The notes under the pieces were generated by a model. The model saw only the letters and a program-made list of their open reading frames with translations. It was not told where the DNA came from and searched no databases. Below, piece by piece: positions 1-7,029 of a stretch of 27,961 nt of DNA. The stretch is from UBA4124 sp052034745 (lineage in GTDB: Bacteria > Patescibacteriota > Minisyncoccia > Phycocordibacterales > UBA9973). The translations under genes and the position numbers were made by a program. The first letter of the stretch is position 1, and each line of letters begins with the position of its first letter. The stretch is taken from positions 1-27,961 of the forward strand of contig JBPOIF010000001.1 in NCBI GenBank assembly GCA_052034745.1, given 5' to 3'.

Positions 1-234
1 CAATCGTTTCATCTCCCACGGGCGGTGTTCATCGCGCGAGAGCTCAACATCGACGCTTCAGGGGTGAGTGCTGATCGAGGGCACTACAAGATCACCAATT
101 ATTTTCGAGAGATGCTCGCAGACGTCAAAGCGGTCGCAAATCTCGTCGGGAACCGCACACCATCGTCGCTCCGAGGTGAGCTGTCTATTGAAGCGACGCC
201 CCCTTCAGAAAAATTTTTATTTCCTCTCTGGTAA
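1..234 (+). CDS. YdcF/SanA-like (DUF218) protein, C-terminal fragment
   Basis: The reading frame is open from the first base and ends at TAA 232-234, giving the last 77 residues of a protein that begins outside the window. The segment FHLPRAVFIARELNI, followed by the VSAD and YFREMLADVKAV stretches, resembles the C-terminal end of the SanA/YdcF (DUF218) family, where a Y/FHLPRA motif precedes a conserved REhhARhKAh helix. E. coli SanA is an inner-membrane-associated protein linked to envelope barrier function, and the biochemical role of the family is unsettled. The N-terminal part is absent, so membrane anchoring cannot be judged. An ATG at 25 lies inside the motif and is not a credible start. 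The next gene starts 2 nt after the stop, suggesting co-transcription. The family call rests on remembered motifs. Confidence 0.7.
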   Translation, partial: QSFHLPRAVFIARELNIDASGVSADRGHYKITNYFREMLADVKAVANLVGNRTPSSLRGELSIEATPPSEKFLFPLW

Positions 235-236
235 TT

Positions 237-896
237 ATGGAACATATTGTTAAAACTATTTTGGATTTTATTGTTGCAAAAGGAGGGTGGGGAGTATTCC
301 TTGCTTCTGTCATCGAAGAGGTAATCGTTCCTATCCCTTCAACGGTTATTCAAACGGGAGCAGGGTTTCTTTTTCTTGCGGGGCAGTCGGTGACGTTTGA
401 TACCGTACTTATGCTTATCACGCACGTCGCCTTCCCTGCAGCGCTTGGTGCAACGGTGGGGTCACTCATGATCTACGGACTCGTGTGGTGGGGAGGGGCA
501 CTTTTTATCGAACGATTTGGATCATACTTTATGCTCTCCTCACAAAAGATAGCGCGAGCAAAAGAGTATGTGCTGAGTCACAAGTCTCTCATATGGGCAT
601 TTTGTCTTGTTCGTTTTATCCCTGTACTTCCGAGTGTATTTATTGCAGCAACTGCAGGGATGATTCGTTTGCCGTTGAAAATATATTTTATGACGACATT
701 TGTTGGTATGTTTGTGCGAGGACTCTATCTTGGGTTTGCAGGGTGGATGAGTGGCAAGGCATTTCATACAGTCTCCACGGGTGATTCATTGGTGGGAATG
801 TTCCTCTGGTTTGCAATCGGCGTGCTTGCTATTTCAATGATTACGATGGCGTTGGTATTTTATGTTAAAAAGAAAAAACAAAATCACACAGATTAG
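237..896 (+). CDS. DedA/VTT-domain membrane protein
   Basis: This 219-residue integral membrane protein belongs to the DedA/SNARE-associated (VTT) family, whose characterised bacterial members include undecaprenyl-phosphate and phospholipid translocases. Family features visible are the early acidic and proline motif EEVIVPIPST (about residues 27-36) followed by a Gly-rich hydrophobic segment, the Gly-spaced stretch around residues 80-95, and RFIPVLPSVFIAATAG (about 127-142), which matches the R-F-h-P-h-h-R/P...AG signature of the second half. Hydrophobic segments occupy much of the chain and the C-terminus is a short Lys-rich cytosolic tail. No Shine-Dalgarno sequence precedes the ATG, which lies 2 nt after the previous stop. 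The 3' end overlaps the next gene by 35 nt in another frame. The lipid substrate cannot be assigned. Confidence 0.8.
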   Translation: MEHIVKTILDFIVAKGGWGVFLASVIEEVIVPIPSTVIQTGAGFLFLAGQSVTFDTVLMLITHVAFPAALGATVGSLMIYGLVWWGGALFIERFGSYFMLSSQKIARAKEYVLSHKSLIWAFCLVRFIPVLPSVFIAATAGMIRLPLKIYFMTTFVGMFVRGLYLGFAGWMSGKAFHTVSTGDSLVGMFLWFAIGVLAISMITMALVFYVKKKKQNHTD

Positions 897-1695
897 ACGC
901 ATTGTCTGGAAGCACTACCAAACACAAGGAAGGAATGATCTGCCATGGAGACATACGACAGATCCGTACCGTATCATGGTCTCTGAGCTCATGCTCCAAC
1001 AGACACAAGTGTCTCGTGTGATAGCTCCGTATACGGCTTTTATCAAAAAGTTTCCCTCAGTGCGTGCTCTTGCACGCGCACCACTTGCGCAAGTGATCAC
1101 TGCGTGGAAAGGTCTCGGGTACAATCGTCGCGCACGGTATCTCCATGAGTGCGCCCAGATACTTGTTGAAAAATATAAGGGGGTTGTTCCCTCTGACAAA
1201 CATCTCCTTGAGACACTTCCCGGTATTGGGAGCTACACCGCAGCGGCAATCATGGCATTTGCATATGACAGACCTACGGTTTGTATCGAGACAAATATTC
1301 GAACTGTTTTTCTTCATCACTTTTTTCCAAAGACGAAACGGTCGGTGAGTGACAAGGAGCTCCTCCTACTGATTGAGAGCGCGCTCGATGCGAAGCGTCC
1401 ACGACAGTGGTACTGGGCGCTGATGGATTATGGGGCGTATCTCAAGCAACAAGGAGTGCGTGCTCATCAAAAGAGTGCTGGATATACGAAGCAGAGCCCG
1501 TTTGAAGGTTCTCGAAGACAGGTGCGAGGGGCAATCATTCGAGCATTAGTGGAAGGACCAAAATCATTCAAAGCACTTGCAACCCTTACTCCTTATATAC
1601 CAACAGAGCAACTAGTTTCTATCTGCACGGATCTTGAAAAAGAGCGTCTTATACAAAAGAGAAGAATCCTCTATTTTCTTTCAGAAAAACCGTAA
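862..1695 (+). CDS. mutY: MutY-like HhH-GPD DNA glycosylase lacking the Fe-S cluster
   Basis: This 277-aa protein of the HhH-GPD superfamily most resembles MutY, which removes adenine opposite 8-oxoguanine. Visible are LPWR (27-30), DPYRIMVSELMLQQTQV (34-50) with the catalytic Glu42, WKGLGYNRRARYLH (82-95), and the helix-hairpin-helix LPGIGSYTAAAI (119-130). Two departures stand out. The segment at 141-147 reads CIETNIR where MutY has (L/I)DGNV, so Glu143 replaces the catalytic Asp. The region after MDYGAYL has no cysteines, so the usual C-x6-C-x2-C-x5-C 4Fe-4S loop is missing. There is no Nudix-like MutY C-terminal domain; residues ~215-275 look like a winged helix. The start overlaps the preceding gene by 35 nt, and the next ATG lies inside the catalytic motif. 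It converges on the next gene with only 3 nt between stops. Confidence 0.8.
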   Translation: MLKRKNKITQIRRIVWKHYQTQGRNDLPWRHTTDPYRIMVSELMLQQTQVSRVIAPYTAFIKKFPSVRALARAPLAQVITAWKGLGYNRRARYLHECAQILVEKYKGVVPSDKHLLETLPGIGSYTAAAIMAFAYDRPTVCIETNIRTVFLHHFFPKTKRSVSDKELLLLIESALDAKRPRQWYWALMDYGAYLKQQGVRAHQKSAGYTKQSPFEGSRRQVRGAIIRALVEGPKSFKALATLTPYIPTEQLVSICTDLEKERLIQKRRILYFLSEKP

Positions 1696-1698
1696 AGA

Positions 1699-2856
1699 TT
1701 ATTTTCCAGAGACAGAGAGGTCTTTGAGCGTCATTGCAAATACTGCACCTGCGATAACGATCACGCCGAGAATAAAGAATAAAACACTGTAGATATTCCA
1801 CCCAAGGAGGAGTACTCCAAGGAGTGGTCCGACGAGATATGCGAGCGGAGACATGTTTCGATACACTGCAATAGTAGAAGTGTCTGCGTCGGTGATTTGT
1901 TTGAAAAAATAGCTTTCGTTTGCAACCTCGACGATACTGATCCCTACTCGGGTAAGTAAGAGGATGAGGGCAATCGCAAATGCGTTGACTGTCCCGACAA
2001 GAGCAAAAAGCATGGTGGCCACTCCTGCAATGAGGAGTCCTCCGGCGATGAGTTCTCGTTCATTTGAAAAACGATCTGCAATACGTCCCGCAGGATATTG
2101 AAAGACAATGAAAGGAATGAGCATGACACTAAAGATGATCCCGACGGTATCCCATCCAAATCCAAGCGTGTTGATGAGGTAGAGCGGTGTATAGATCACC
2201 ATCCATACATAAAACAATTGGAGGATGCCATTGATGATGATTGCTCCGCGTATATTTCCTGGAGTTGTCAGTACTCGAAGCATTCGTTTGAGCGATACAG
2301 GGGCGTAGCGACTATCGTGATAGCCACGTTCCCCGACGATCATTACCGAAAGAGCTGCGAGCACTGCGCACGCTGCAAAAAAATAAACAACTGCAAATCC
2401 GTACCGTGATTCGAGGAGTCCTACAAACGCCGGCATTCCTACCCATGCGATGTTGTTGAGCGTGAGAAAGACACCCCGATTGTTCCCTGTGTGCTTCGGG
2501 TCAGAAAAGTGTTCGAGAAATACATCGAGTCCGTAGTACACGAGTGTATTGAGTGCAAAGTAGGGGATAAAGAGCACCACAGAGAACCAGTGAGTGCTCG
2601 TGATACCGATACCAAACAACAACACCGCTGCACTGGTAAGCACTCCTGCAACATAGGCGACATTACCAAAGCGCTTGATCCATTTTGCAGCGCGAGCAAC
2701 AAGCAGGAGCGACAAGAGGGCGCTCAGTGTATAGATGATACTGACGCCTTTTGGTGTCAGGTGCTCTCCGAGCATGCTCGAGTTTACATACGCGACAAGC
2801 GCGCCATGAAGAGAAAAGAAAAAAGAGGTGAGTAGTATTGGGCGAAGTGCACGCAT
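1699..2856 (-). CDS. MFS-family transporter
   Basis: This 385-residue, highly hydrophobic protein has about 12 predicted membrane spans. The best family mark is GRIADRFSNE (around residues 255-265), in the loop between spans 8 and 9 where the major facilitator superfamily repeats its G-x-x-x-D-R motif A. A weaker equivalent, AAKWIKRFGN, lies in the N-terminal half (about 55-65). Transport substrate and direction cannot be inferred. It is the last gene of the minus-strand run secG, solute-binding protein, RNase J, and its start is 21 nt after the RNase J stop. It is one of only two starts in the window with a clear Shine-Dalgarno sequence (gaggag, 3-4 nt before ATG). Its stop is 3 nt from the convergent mutY stop, with no obvious terminator. 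Confidence 0.8.
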   Translation of the reverse strand: MRALRPILLTSFFFSLHGALVAYVNSSMLGEHLTPKGVSIIYTLSALLSLLLVARAAKWIKRFGNVAYVAGVLTSAAVLLFGIGITSTHWFSVVLFIPYFALNTLVYYGLDVFLEHFSDPKHTGNNRGVFLTLNNIAWVGMPAFVGLLESRYGFAVVYFFAACAVLAALSVMIVGERGYHDSRYAPVSLKRMLRVLTTPGNIRGAIIINGILQLFYVWMVIYTPLYLINTLGFGWDTVGIIFSVMLIPFIVFQYPAGRIADRFSNERELIAGGLLIAGVATMLFALVGTVNAFAIALILLLTRVGISIVEVANESYFFKQITDADTSTIAVYRNMSPLAYLVGPLLGVLLLGWNIYSVLFFILGVIVIAGAVFAMTLKDLSVSGK

Positions 2857-2877
2857 AATCTCCTCAGTATAGCGTAC

Positions 2878-4761
2878 TTATATTGACAAGATGACAGGGA
2901 TAACGAGAGGGCGCTTCGCAGTTTTTTGGAGGAGGTACTTGGTGATGGTCTCTGAAACAGCATTTTTTGCATAGTCGAGATTGTTTGCACCTTGTCCTTT
3001 CAAGGATTGTTCGATGGTGCGCTTGACGAGCATGCGTGTCTGACGGAGCAGTTCCTGGTTCTCTTTGAGGTAAATAAATCCTCGAGAGATGATATCAGGG
3101 CTCTTGCGGAGGATTCCTGTGCGTGAATCAACGACTGCCATGACAACAAACATACCATCTTCGGCGAGCATCTGACGATCGCGGATGACGACGTTTTGTT
3201 CGTCACCCACTGAAAATCCATCGACGATCATCGGTGATGCCGGAGCTTTTTCTTTGCGGACGCCAATCTTTGTTCCTTCATCGGTGATCTCGATGATAGA
3301 TCCGTTGTCAGGAACGACGATGTGATCTTCTTTCATTCCGAGTTCGACAGCGAGTTCTTTGTGCAGTTCGAGACGGTAGTGGTTTCCATGGATAGGAATA
3401 AAGAACTTCGCGTTCACTTTTCGATGGAGCCATCGCACGTCTTCTTTGTTTCCGTGTCCTGTGGCATGCACGATCTCTTCTCCAGGGGTACGATAACTGA
3501 TGAGCTTGATCCCTTGGCGTGAGAGACCGTCTTTCATCTTTTCTACTGCGCGTTCATTTCCTGGAATAACAGATGCAGAGAGGATGACACGGTCGCCCTT
3601 TTTCAAGGACAACTTTTTGTTGCTCTTTTGGGCGAGACGGTTGAGCCCACCAAATTCTTCTCCTTGTGCCCCCGTAATCAAGATAAGAATGCGATCAGGA
3701 GGATATTTGTCGATGTCTTCTACGGGGATAATCGTTCCTTTTTGGGTCTTGAGGAGACCTGCTTGGATGATGATCTCGATGTTCGCTTTCATTGAACGAC
3801 CCTCGAGGACGACTTTTTTGCCCATTTGTTCAGCAATCTCGATCACACGGATGAGACGAGTGATGTGCGAAGCAAATGCTGCCATAAAGATGCGATTGTT
3901 TTTTTCTCGTCGCATGATTTCTTCGATACCTTTGTGGACTTTTATTTCCGGCATCGCAAAACCTTCGTTTTCGATGTTGGTCGAGTCAGTCATCAAAAGG
4001 AGCGTCTTTGCATTGTCAAAGATCTTGTATTCCTTTTCTTCTGATTCGCTGACCACGCCGTCAATCTGGTCGAGTTTGTAGTCTCCTGGGTTTACGATCC
4101 ATCCATATGGTGTGTCGATGATGACTCCCATGGAATCAGGAATCGTGTGTGTGACACCCCAGAACTTGACCTTGATGTTACCGAGGGTAACCACTTGGTC
4201 TTTTTCGACAGTGATCGCGTTGAGCGGTGGCAGATGAGGGAATTCGCTTTGACGCTTGCGCATCATAAGAACGGTGAGGTTGCGTGAATACACCGGAGGA
4301 TTGCCGATACGAGACAAAACGAGAGGAACACCACCGATGTGATCAAGGTGACCGTGGGTGATGATGAGTGCACGGATCTTGTCCTTGCGCTCTTCGAGGT
4401 AGCGAGTGTTTGGAATGACATAGTCGATACCGGGAGTTGATTCTGTTGAGAAGTGCATTCCTGCATCGATTACGATGATATCGTCACCGATCTCGATTGC
4501 AGTCATGTTCTTGCCGATTTCTTCAACACCACCGAGCGGAATGATACGGATGGTCCCTGGTTCAATAGAAGGGATGTGTGCTGTCTTTGGTGCGTTTGAT
4601 TCTCCACCACCAAGGACGAGGTCTGTCGGAGGACGTGTTGGTCGTCTCCCTCGGTCAAAAGGACGTCGTGCTCCAAAAGAACGTCGTTTTGGAAACGGCT
4701 TTTTTTCGGCGCCTGGTCGGTGAGGGGTTGTCGGTCGTGTTGTGTTTGTCTGATTGTTCAT
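2878..4761 (-). CDS. rnj: Ribonuclease J
   Basis: This 627-aa metallo-beta-lactamase/beta-CASP ribonuclease matches RNase J, which carries out 5'-3' exonucleolytic and endonucleolytic mRNA decay and rRNA processing. The catalytic HGHLDH is at 136-141, preceded by PLGGVEEIGKNM (75-86) and DAGMHF (99-104). Further family motifs are DSTNIENEG, ATGHGNKED and IPIHGNHYRL, the last being the conserved His motif that ends the catalytic core. The C-terminal domain (from about 490) ends with the KRPLVIPVI segment. The first ~68 residues form a low-complexity Arg/Pro/Gly-rich tail that looks suited to RNA contact. Start ATG 4761 lacks a Shine-Dalgarno sequence and lies 7 nt after the preceding gene's stop, so translational coupling is likely. 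RNase R is encoded 2.3 kb away on the same strand. Confidence 0.93.
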   Translation of the reverse strand: MNNQTNTTRPTTPHRPGAEKKPFPKRRSFGARRPFDRGRRPTRPPTDLVLGGGESNAPKTAHIPSIEPGTIRIIPLGGVEEIGKNMTAIEIGDDIIVIDAGMHFSTESTPGIDYVIPNTRYLEERKDKIRALIITHGHLDHIGGVPLVLSRIGNPPVYSRNLTVLMMRKRQSEFPHLPPLNAITVEKDQVVTLGNIKVKFWGVTHTIPDSMGVIIDTPYGWIVNPGDYKLDQIDGVVSESEEKEYKIFDNAKTLLLMTDSTNIENEGFAMPEIKVHKGIEEIMRREKNNRIFMAAFASHITRLIRVIEIAEQMGKKVVLEGRSMKANIEIIIQAGLLKTQKGTIIPVEDIDKYPPDRILILITGAQGEEFGGLNRLAQKSNKKLSLKKGDRVILSASVIPGNERAVEKMKDGLSRQGIKLISYRTPGEEIVHATGHGNKEDVRWLHRKVNAKFFIPIHGNHYRLELHKELAVELGMKEDHIVVPDNGSIIEITDEGTKIGVRKEKAPASPMIVDGFSVGDEQNVVIRDRQMLAEDGMFVVMAVVDSRTGILRKSPDIISRGFIYLKENQELLRQTRMLVKRTIEQSLKGQGANNLDYAKNAVSETITKYLLQKTAKRPLVIPVILSI

Positions 4762-4768
4762 AAATTCG

Positions 4769-6295
4769 TTATTGTTTAATAAGCCATCGATATATCTTTT
4801 CCGTTCGTTCGTGCCACATTCCTACGGTTGCATATCGCAGCGATGGAGAGTCGAGGGCACTTGGCGCAATGCCGTTTGCTTTGTCGTTTGCGACGAGGAA
4901 GACCGCGTCTTTGTAGAGAGGAATACCTTCCACATAACTTGCAGGGAGTTCATGATCTTTGTCGGTCAAGACAAGAGAAAAAGATGCACGTGCAAGTTCG
5001 TCTTGGAATGTTCCGCTATCAAACGCTTTTACTTCTACGATTACTCCAAGACTTGCGAGTTGTTCAACAAGTGCATGAGCGGTGGAGACAAGTCGAGCAT
5101 CATTTCGTGTCGCGATGCCGAGCACCACAGGAGTCCCTCCTTTGGTGAGTACTCCGTTTATGACGGTGTAGCCAAGATTCGAGAGAGTAGCAAGTGTCGT
5201 CTCGAGAGAAGGAGTCCCTTTGGTCTCGAGGAGAGGTGTTTGATACGGAATTCCGTAACCGTTTTCTACTGTATCAAGTATTGCAGATCTGTCAACGTAT
5301 TCATTTAAAAGTGTAAGGAGTGGTGCATAGGAAAGCGCCGAAGATCCTTCATGTCGATAGATACCGACAGTCGATTCGGTAGGAATCGAGGTGAGTGTAT
5401 GTGTTTTTTCGAGACGACTTCCAGAGATTGTTTGAGGAATCATGTTCATTGTGAAATCGATACTGCCATCTTCGAGAGACTGCCGGAGTGCTTGCTGGTT
5501 CGATAGGACGCGGATGACGAGTTTCTTTAAAAGAGGAGCACCGAGCGCATAGTGTCTATTTCGCTTCAGCACAAGCGAGTCTGGAACACCGTCACTGGTC
5601 AAGCGTGAGCTCAGAGAAAATGCTCCTGCTCCGAGAGGAGCGAGATTTTGAGGGGCGAGTGCGAGTTCTTCTGCTGGAATGTCGCGCCACTGTTTTTGAG
5701 AAAGAATACCGATAGTCATTTTTTGCAAAAATGATTGGTCCGGTGCTGCAAGGGTCAGTACGATGGTCCGTTCATCAGGCGCCTTTATGGAAAGTCCGCT
5801 CCACATTTCTTTTGACTCTGGATGTATGAGAGGGTTTTGCAAGAGCGATAAGGTAAAGGCGACATCTGCTGAGGTAAGAGGGGTCTTGTCATGGAACATG
5901 AGTTTTTCTCGGAGGGTAAATGTGTATGTTCTGCTATCAGGCGATAGTGTGTAATCCTCTGCAAGTTCTGGAATGATCGTGCCGTCTGCTTCTTCTTTCA
6001 TGAGTCCTGCAAAGACGAGCTTTGAGAGAGCGCTGTCAGTTTCGGTCATTGCAAGAACAGGGTTGATGAAGCGGGGAGCGCCGATGATACCTTCGACGAT
6101 GGTTCCACCATGAGCAGGTACGGTAACAAGCAAGGTATTGTTTGCCCGAATCAAGATACTGTACAGGAGGACGAGGCTGGCACCGATCAGTGCATACAGA
6201 ACAACGTGGAGTAGGGTACTCTTGTCACCAAGGAGAGTGTCTCTTGTCTCCTTTTTTGGAAATTTGTTTTTGAGGATAAAAGAAAAAAAATTCAT
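4769..6295 (-). CDS. Membrane-anchored family 5 (oligopeptide-type) solute-binding protein
   Basis: This protein of about 508 aa matches the SBP_bac_5 family (DppA/OppA/NikA fold). Near the N-terminus GGTIVEGIIGAPRFINP is followed by LVFAGLMKEEADGTIIPELA, then a segment with S-P-D-S-R-T-Y-T-F-T-L-R and F-H-D-K-T-P-L-T-S-A-D-V, the family signature. It lacks a lipobox Cys; one hydrophobic segment near residues 30-52 after a basic stretch suggests an uncleaved N-terminal anchor with the binding domain outside. A GTG at 6307 would add four residues; ATG 6295 is preferred but no Shine-Dalgarno sequence decides it. It sits between secG and RNase J, with no ABC permease or ATPase gene in the window, so peptide import is not established and the protein may serve another envelope function. 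Confidence 0.8.
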   Translation of the reverse strand: MNFFSFILKNKFPKKETRDTLLGDKSTLLHVVLYALIGASLVLLYSILIRANNTLLVTVPAHGGTIVEGIIGAPRFINPVLAMTETDSALSKLVFAGLMKEEADGTIIPELAEDYTLSPDSRTYTFTLREKLMFHDKTPLTSADVAFTLSLLQNPLIHPESKEMWSGLSIKAPDERTIVLTLAAPDQSFLQKMTIGILSQKQWRDIPAEELALAPQNLAPLGAGAFSLSSRLTSDGVPDSLVLKRNRHYALGAPLLKKLVIRVLSNQQALRQSLEDGSIDFTMNMIPQTISGSRLEKTHTLTSIPTESTVGIYRHEGSSALSYAPLLTLLNEYVDRSAILDTVENGYGIPYQTPLLETKGTPSLETTLATLSNLGYTVINGVLTKGGTPVVLGIATRNDARLVSTAHALVEQLASLGVIVEVKAFDSGTFQDELARASFSLVLTDKDHELPASYVEGIPLYKDAVFLVANDKANGIAPSALDSPSLRYATVGMWHERTEKIYRWLIKQ

Positions 6296-6361
6296 TGCAC
6301 GCACCACTGGTGTGGCGAAACGATCAATAGTAGTAGGGGGTCACTCTTATGAACACGTGTG

Positions 6362-6577
6362 TTAGGCGAGGTAGAGTACTGCGATTGAAGAGAGTGCAAA
6401 AATGATTGCAACAGTAACCGTGAGCGCAAAGAAAAAGCGCTCACCTCCTCGACGTGTTTGGAAAAACGACGTATCGCCAAATGCACTTCCCATATCTCCG
6501 CTTGATCGCTGCAAGAGGACAAGCCCAATGGTTGCAATCGCGGAAACGACTTGAATGATGTGTAGTGTGTTTATCAT
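6362..6577 (-). CDS. secG: Preprotein translocase subunit SecG
   Basis: This 71-residue protein has two membrane spans (about 5-22 and 48-68) joined by the conserved SecG loop: VLLQRSSGDMGSAFGDTSFF (about 20-39), then RRGGERFFF. It matches the V-L-L-Q-x-G/S-x-x-x-x-G-S-A-F-G signature of SecG, the accessory subunit of the SecYEG channel that assists SecA-driven export. The length is typical. It heads the minus-strand run followed by the solute-binding protein (66 nt to its ATG 6295), RNase J and the MFS gene. An extended -10 promoter (TGCTATAAT) lies 17 nt before the ATG, giving a leader of roughly 10 nt with no Shine-Dalgarno sequence. Confidence 0.92.
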   Translation of the reverse strand: MINTLHIIQVVSAIATIGLVLLQRSSGDMGSAFGDTSFFQTRRGGERFFFALTVTVAIIFALSSIAVLYLA

Positions 6578-6594
6578 AAGTGAAACAGGTAGGA

Positions 6595-6623
6595 TTATAG
6601 CAGATTATTTGAGATATGCGAAT
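6595..6623 (-). promoter_or_regulatory. secG operon promoter, extended -10
   Basis: Read on the minus strand, TTCGCA (6623-6618), a 17-nt spacer and TATAAT (6600-6595) preceded by TGC form an extended -10 sigma-70 promoter. The expected start near 6588 leaves about 10 nt before the secG ATG at 6577. Confidence 0.65.
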
Positions 6624-6696
6624 GTTATTTTCCTTTATATATTCACTGTATCCGGGAAAAACACTTTATCCAAAGGTGCCGGTGTAGAAAGCCGTA

Positions 6697-6719
6697 TGGC
6701 CCCCATGAGGGGGCCATTT
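6697..6719. other. GC-rich 9-bp hairpin between divergent promoters
   Basis: A perfect inverted repeat, ATGGCCCCC and GGGGGCCAT around the loop ATGA, lies between the secG promoter (minus) and the small-RNA promoter (plus). Neither flank has a long T-tract, so terminator activity is doubtful. It could end read-through from RNase R or insulate the two promoters. Confidence 0.5.
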
Positions 6720-6725
6720 GTATGC

Positions 6726-6754
6726 TTGACAAAAGATGTAAAAAGGTATATAAT
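6726..6754 (+). promoter_or_regulatory. Consensus sigma-70 promoter of small RNA candidate
   Basis: TTGACA (6726-6731), exactly 17 nt, then TATAAT (6749-6754): a perfect match to the sigma-70 consensus and the strongest promoter in the window. The predicted start is near 6761. No protein gene of ordinary size lies downstream on this strand; a terminator follows about 80 nt later. Confidence 0.8.
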
Positions 6755-6760
6755 GTAAGA

Positions 6761-6873
6761 GAATGTTAATGAGGTATGGAGGCATTTGAGTTTAATAAGT
6801 TAAATGGGTTAACTTCTAAAATCATTATCGCCTTCCTATCTCGCCGGACCTCATACCAGGGTCCGGCTTTTTT
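6761..6873 (+). ncRNA. Candidate ~113-nt structured small RNA
   Basis: The interval runs from the predicted start of a perfect consensus promoter to the U-tract of a strong intrinsic terminator, on the strand opposite to both flanking operons. The RNA can fold. GGAGGC (6778-6783) pairs with GCCUUCC (6830-6836) with one bulge, enclosing an inner hairpin AAGUUAA/UUAACUU (6797-6803/6809-6815, loop AUGGG). The terminator stem is GCCGGACC/GGUCCGGC. The terminator loop contains CAUACC, complementary to GGUAUG at 6773-6778, so a kissing or pseudoknot contact is possible. It does not show the SRP RNA core motif or tmRNA features. Short ORFs exist (9 codons from 6763; about 39 codons from 6776 running through the terminator) but look less likely than a non-coding RNA. 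No known family was recognised. Confidence 0.6.
6843..6873 (+). terminator. Intrinsic terminator of small RNA candidate
   Basis: An 8-bp GC-rich stem, GCCGGACC/GGTCCGGC, with a 9-nt loop is followed directly by six T. Confidence 0.85.
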
Positions 6874-6904
6874 ATTTCCCCTAGGTCCGACCTAGGGGAA
6901 ATAA
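6872..6904. repeat. 15-bp perfect palindrome with 3-nt spacer
   Basis: The arms at 6872-6886 and 6890-6904 are exact inverse complements of 15 nt around the spacer CCG. The left arm starts in the T-tract of the preceding terminator. The arms contain CCCCTAGG and are AT-rich at the outside. No T-tract follows on either strand, so it is not a simple terminator; it could be a protein-binding operator or a second RNA hairpin. Confidence 0.8.
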
Positions 6905-6907
6905 ATC

Positions 6908-7029
6908 TTGCGAGAATCTAATTTTAGGTTAATATCAATAACAGGATTTTTAAGATTTGTGACCACAATGTTCGAATGTATTGTCGTCACTGAGGGTCTC
7001 TTCCGTTTCCACGGAAGGGCCCTTTTTTT
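6908..7029 (+). ncRNA. Possible second small RNA unit ending in a terminator
   Basis: A weak promoter-like pair (TTGCGA 6908-6913, 16 nt, TAATAT 6930-6935) precedes an imperfect hairpin at 6959-6990 (GTGAC-C-ACAAT pairing with ATTGT-C-GTCAC around a C-C mismatch) and then a strong plus-strand terminator at 6994-7029. The presence of a terminator with no gene upstream on this strand suggests a short transcript, unless it is read-through control for the small RNA upstream. The T-tract overlaps the stop codon of the RNase R gene on the other strand. Confidence 0.35.
6994..7029 (+). terminator. Intrinsic terminator, plus strand
   Basis: GGGTCTCTTCCGT pairs with ACGGAAGGGCCC (one bulge, two G-U pairs) around TTCC and is followed by seven T. 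The minus strand has no T-tract after this stem, so it does not serve RNase R. Confidence 0.75.

Noticed and set aside
2098..2409. Plus-strand frames opposite the MFS, RNase J, solute-binding and RNase R genes
   Set aside because: They are antisense shadows with low-complexity, Cys/His/Ser-rich translations and no initiation signals.
6555..6758. 67-codon plus-strand frame across the secG-small RNA gap
   Set aside because: It starts inside secG on the opposite strand, crosses both promoters and a hairpin, has no promoter of its own, and its protein shows no family features.
6761..6873. SRP (4.5S) RNA or 6S RNA
   Set aside because: The SRP core motif GGUCAGG...GGAAGNAGC is absent, and the length and open-complex-like bulge of 6S RNA are not seen.
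6965..6984. TTCGAAT in a hairpin loop, resembling a tRNA or tmRNA T-loop
   Set aside because: The closing G53-C61 pair is absent, the loop is ten bases, and no acceptor stem or CCA end is nearby.
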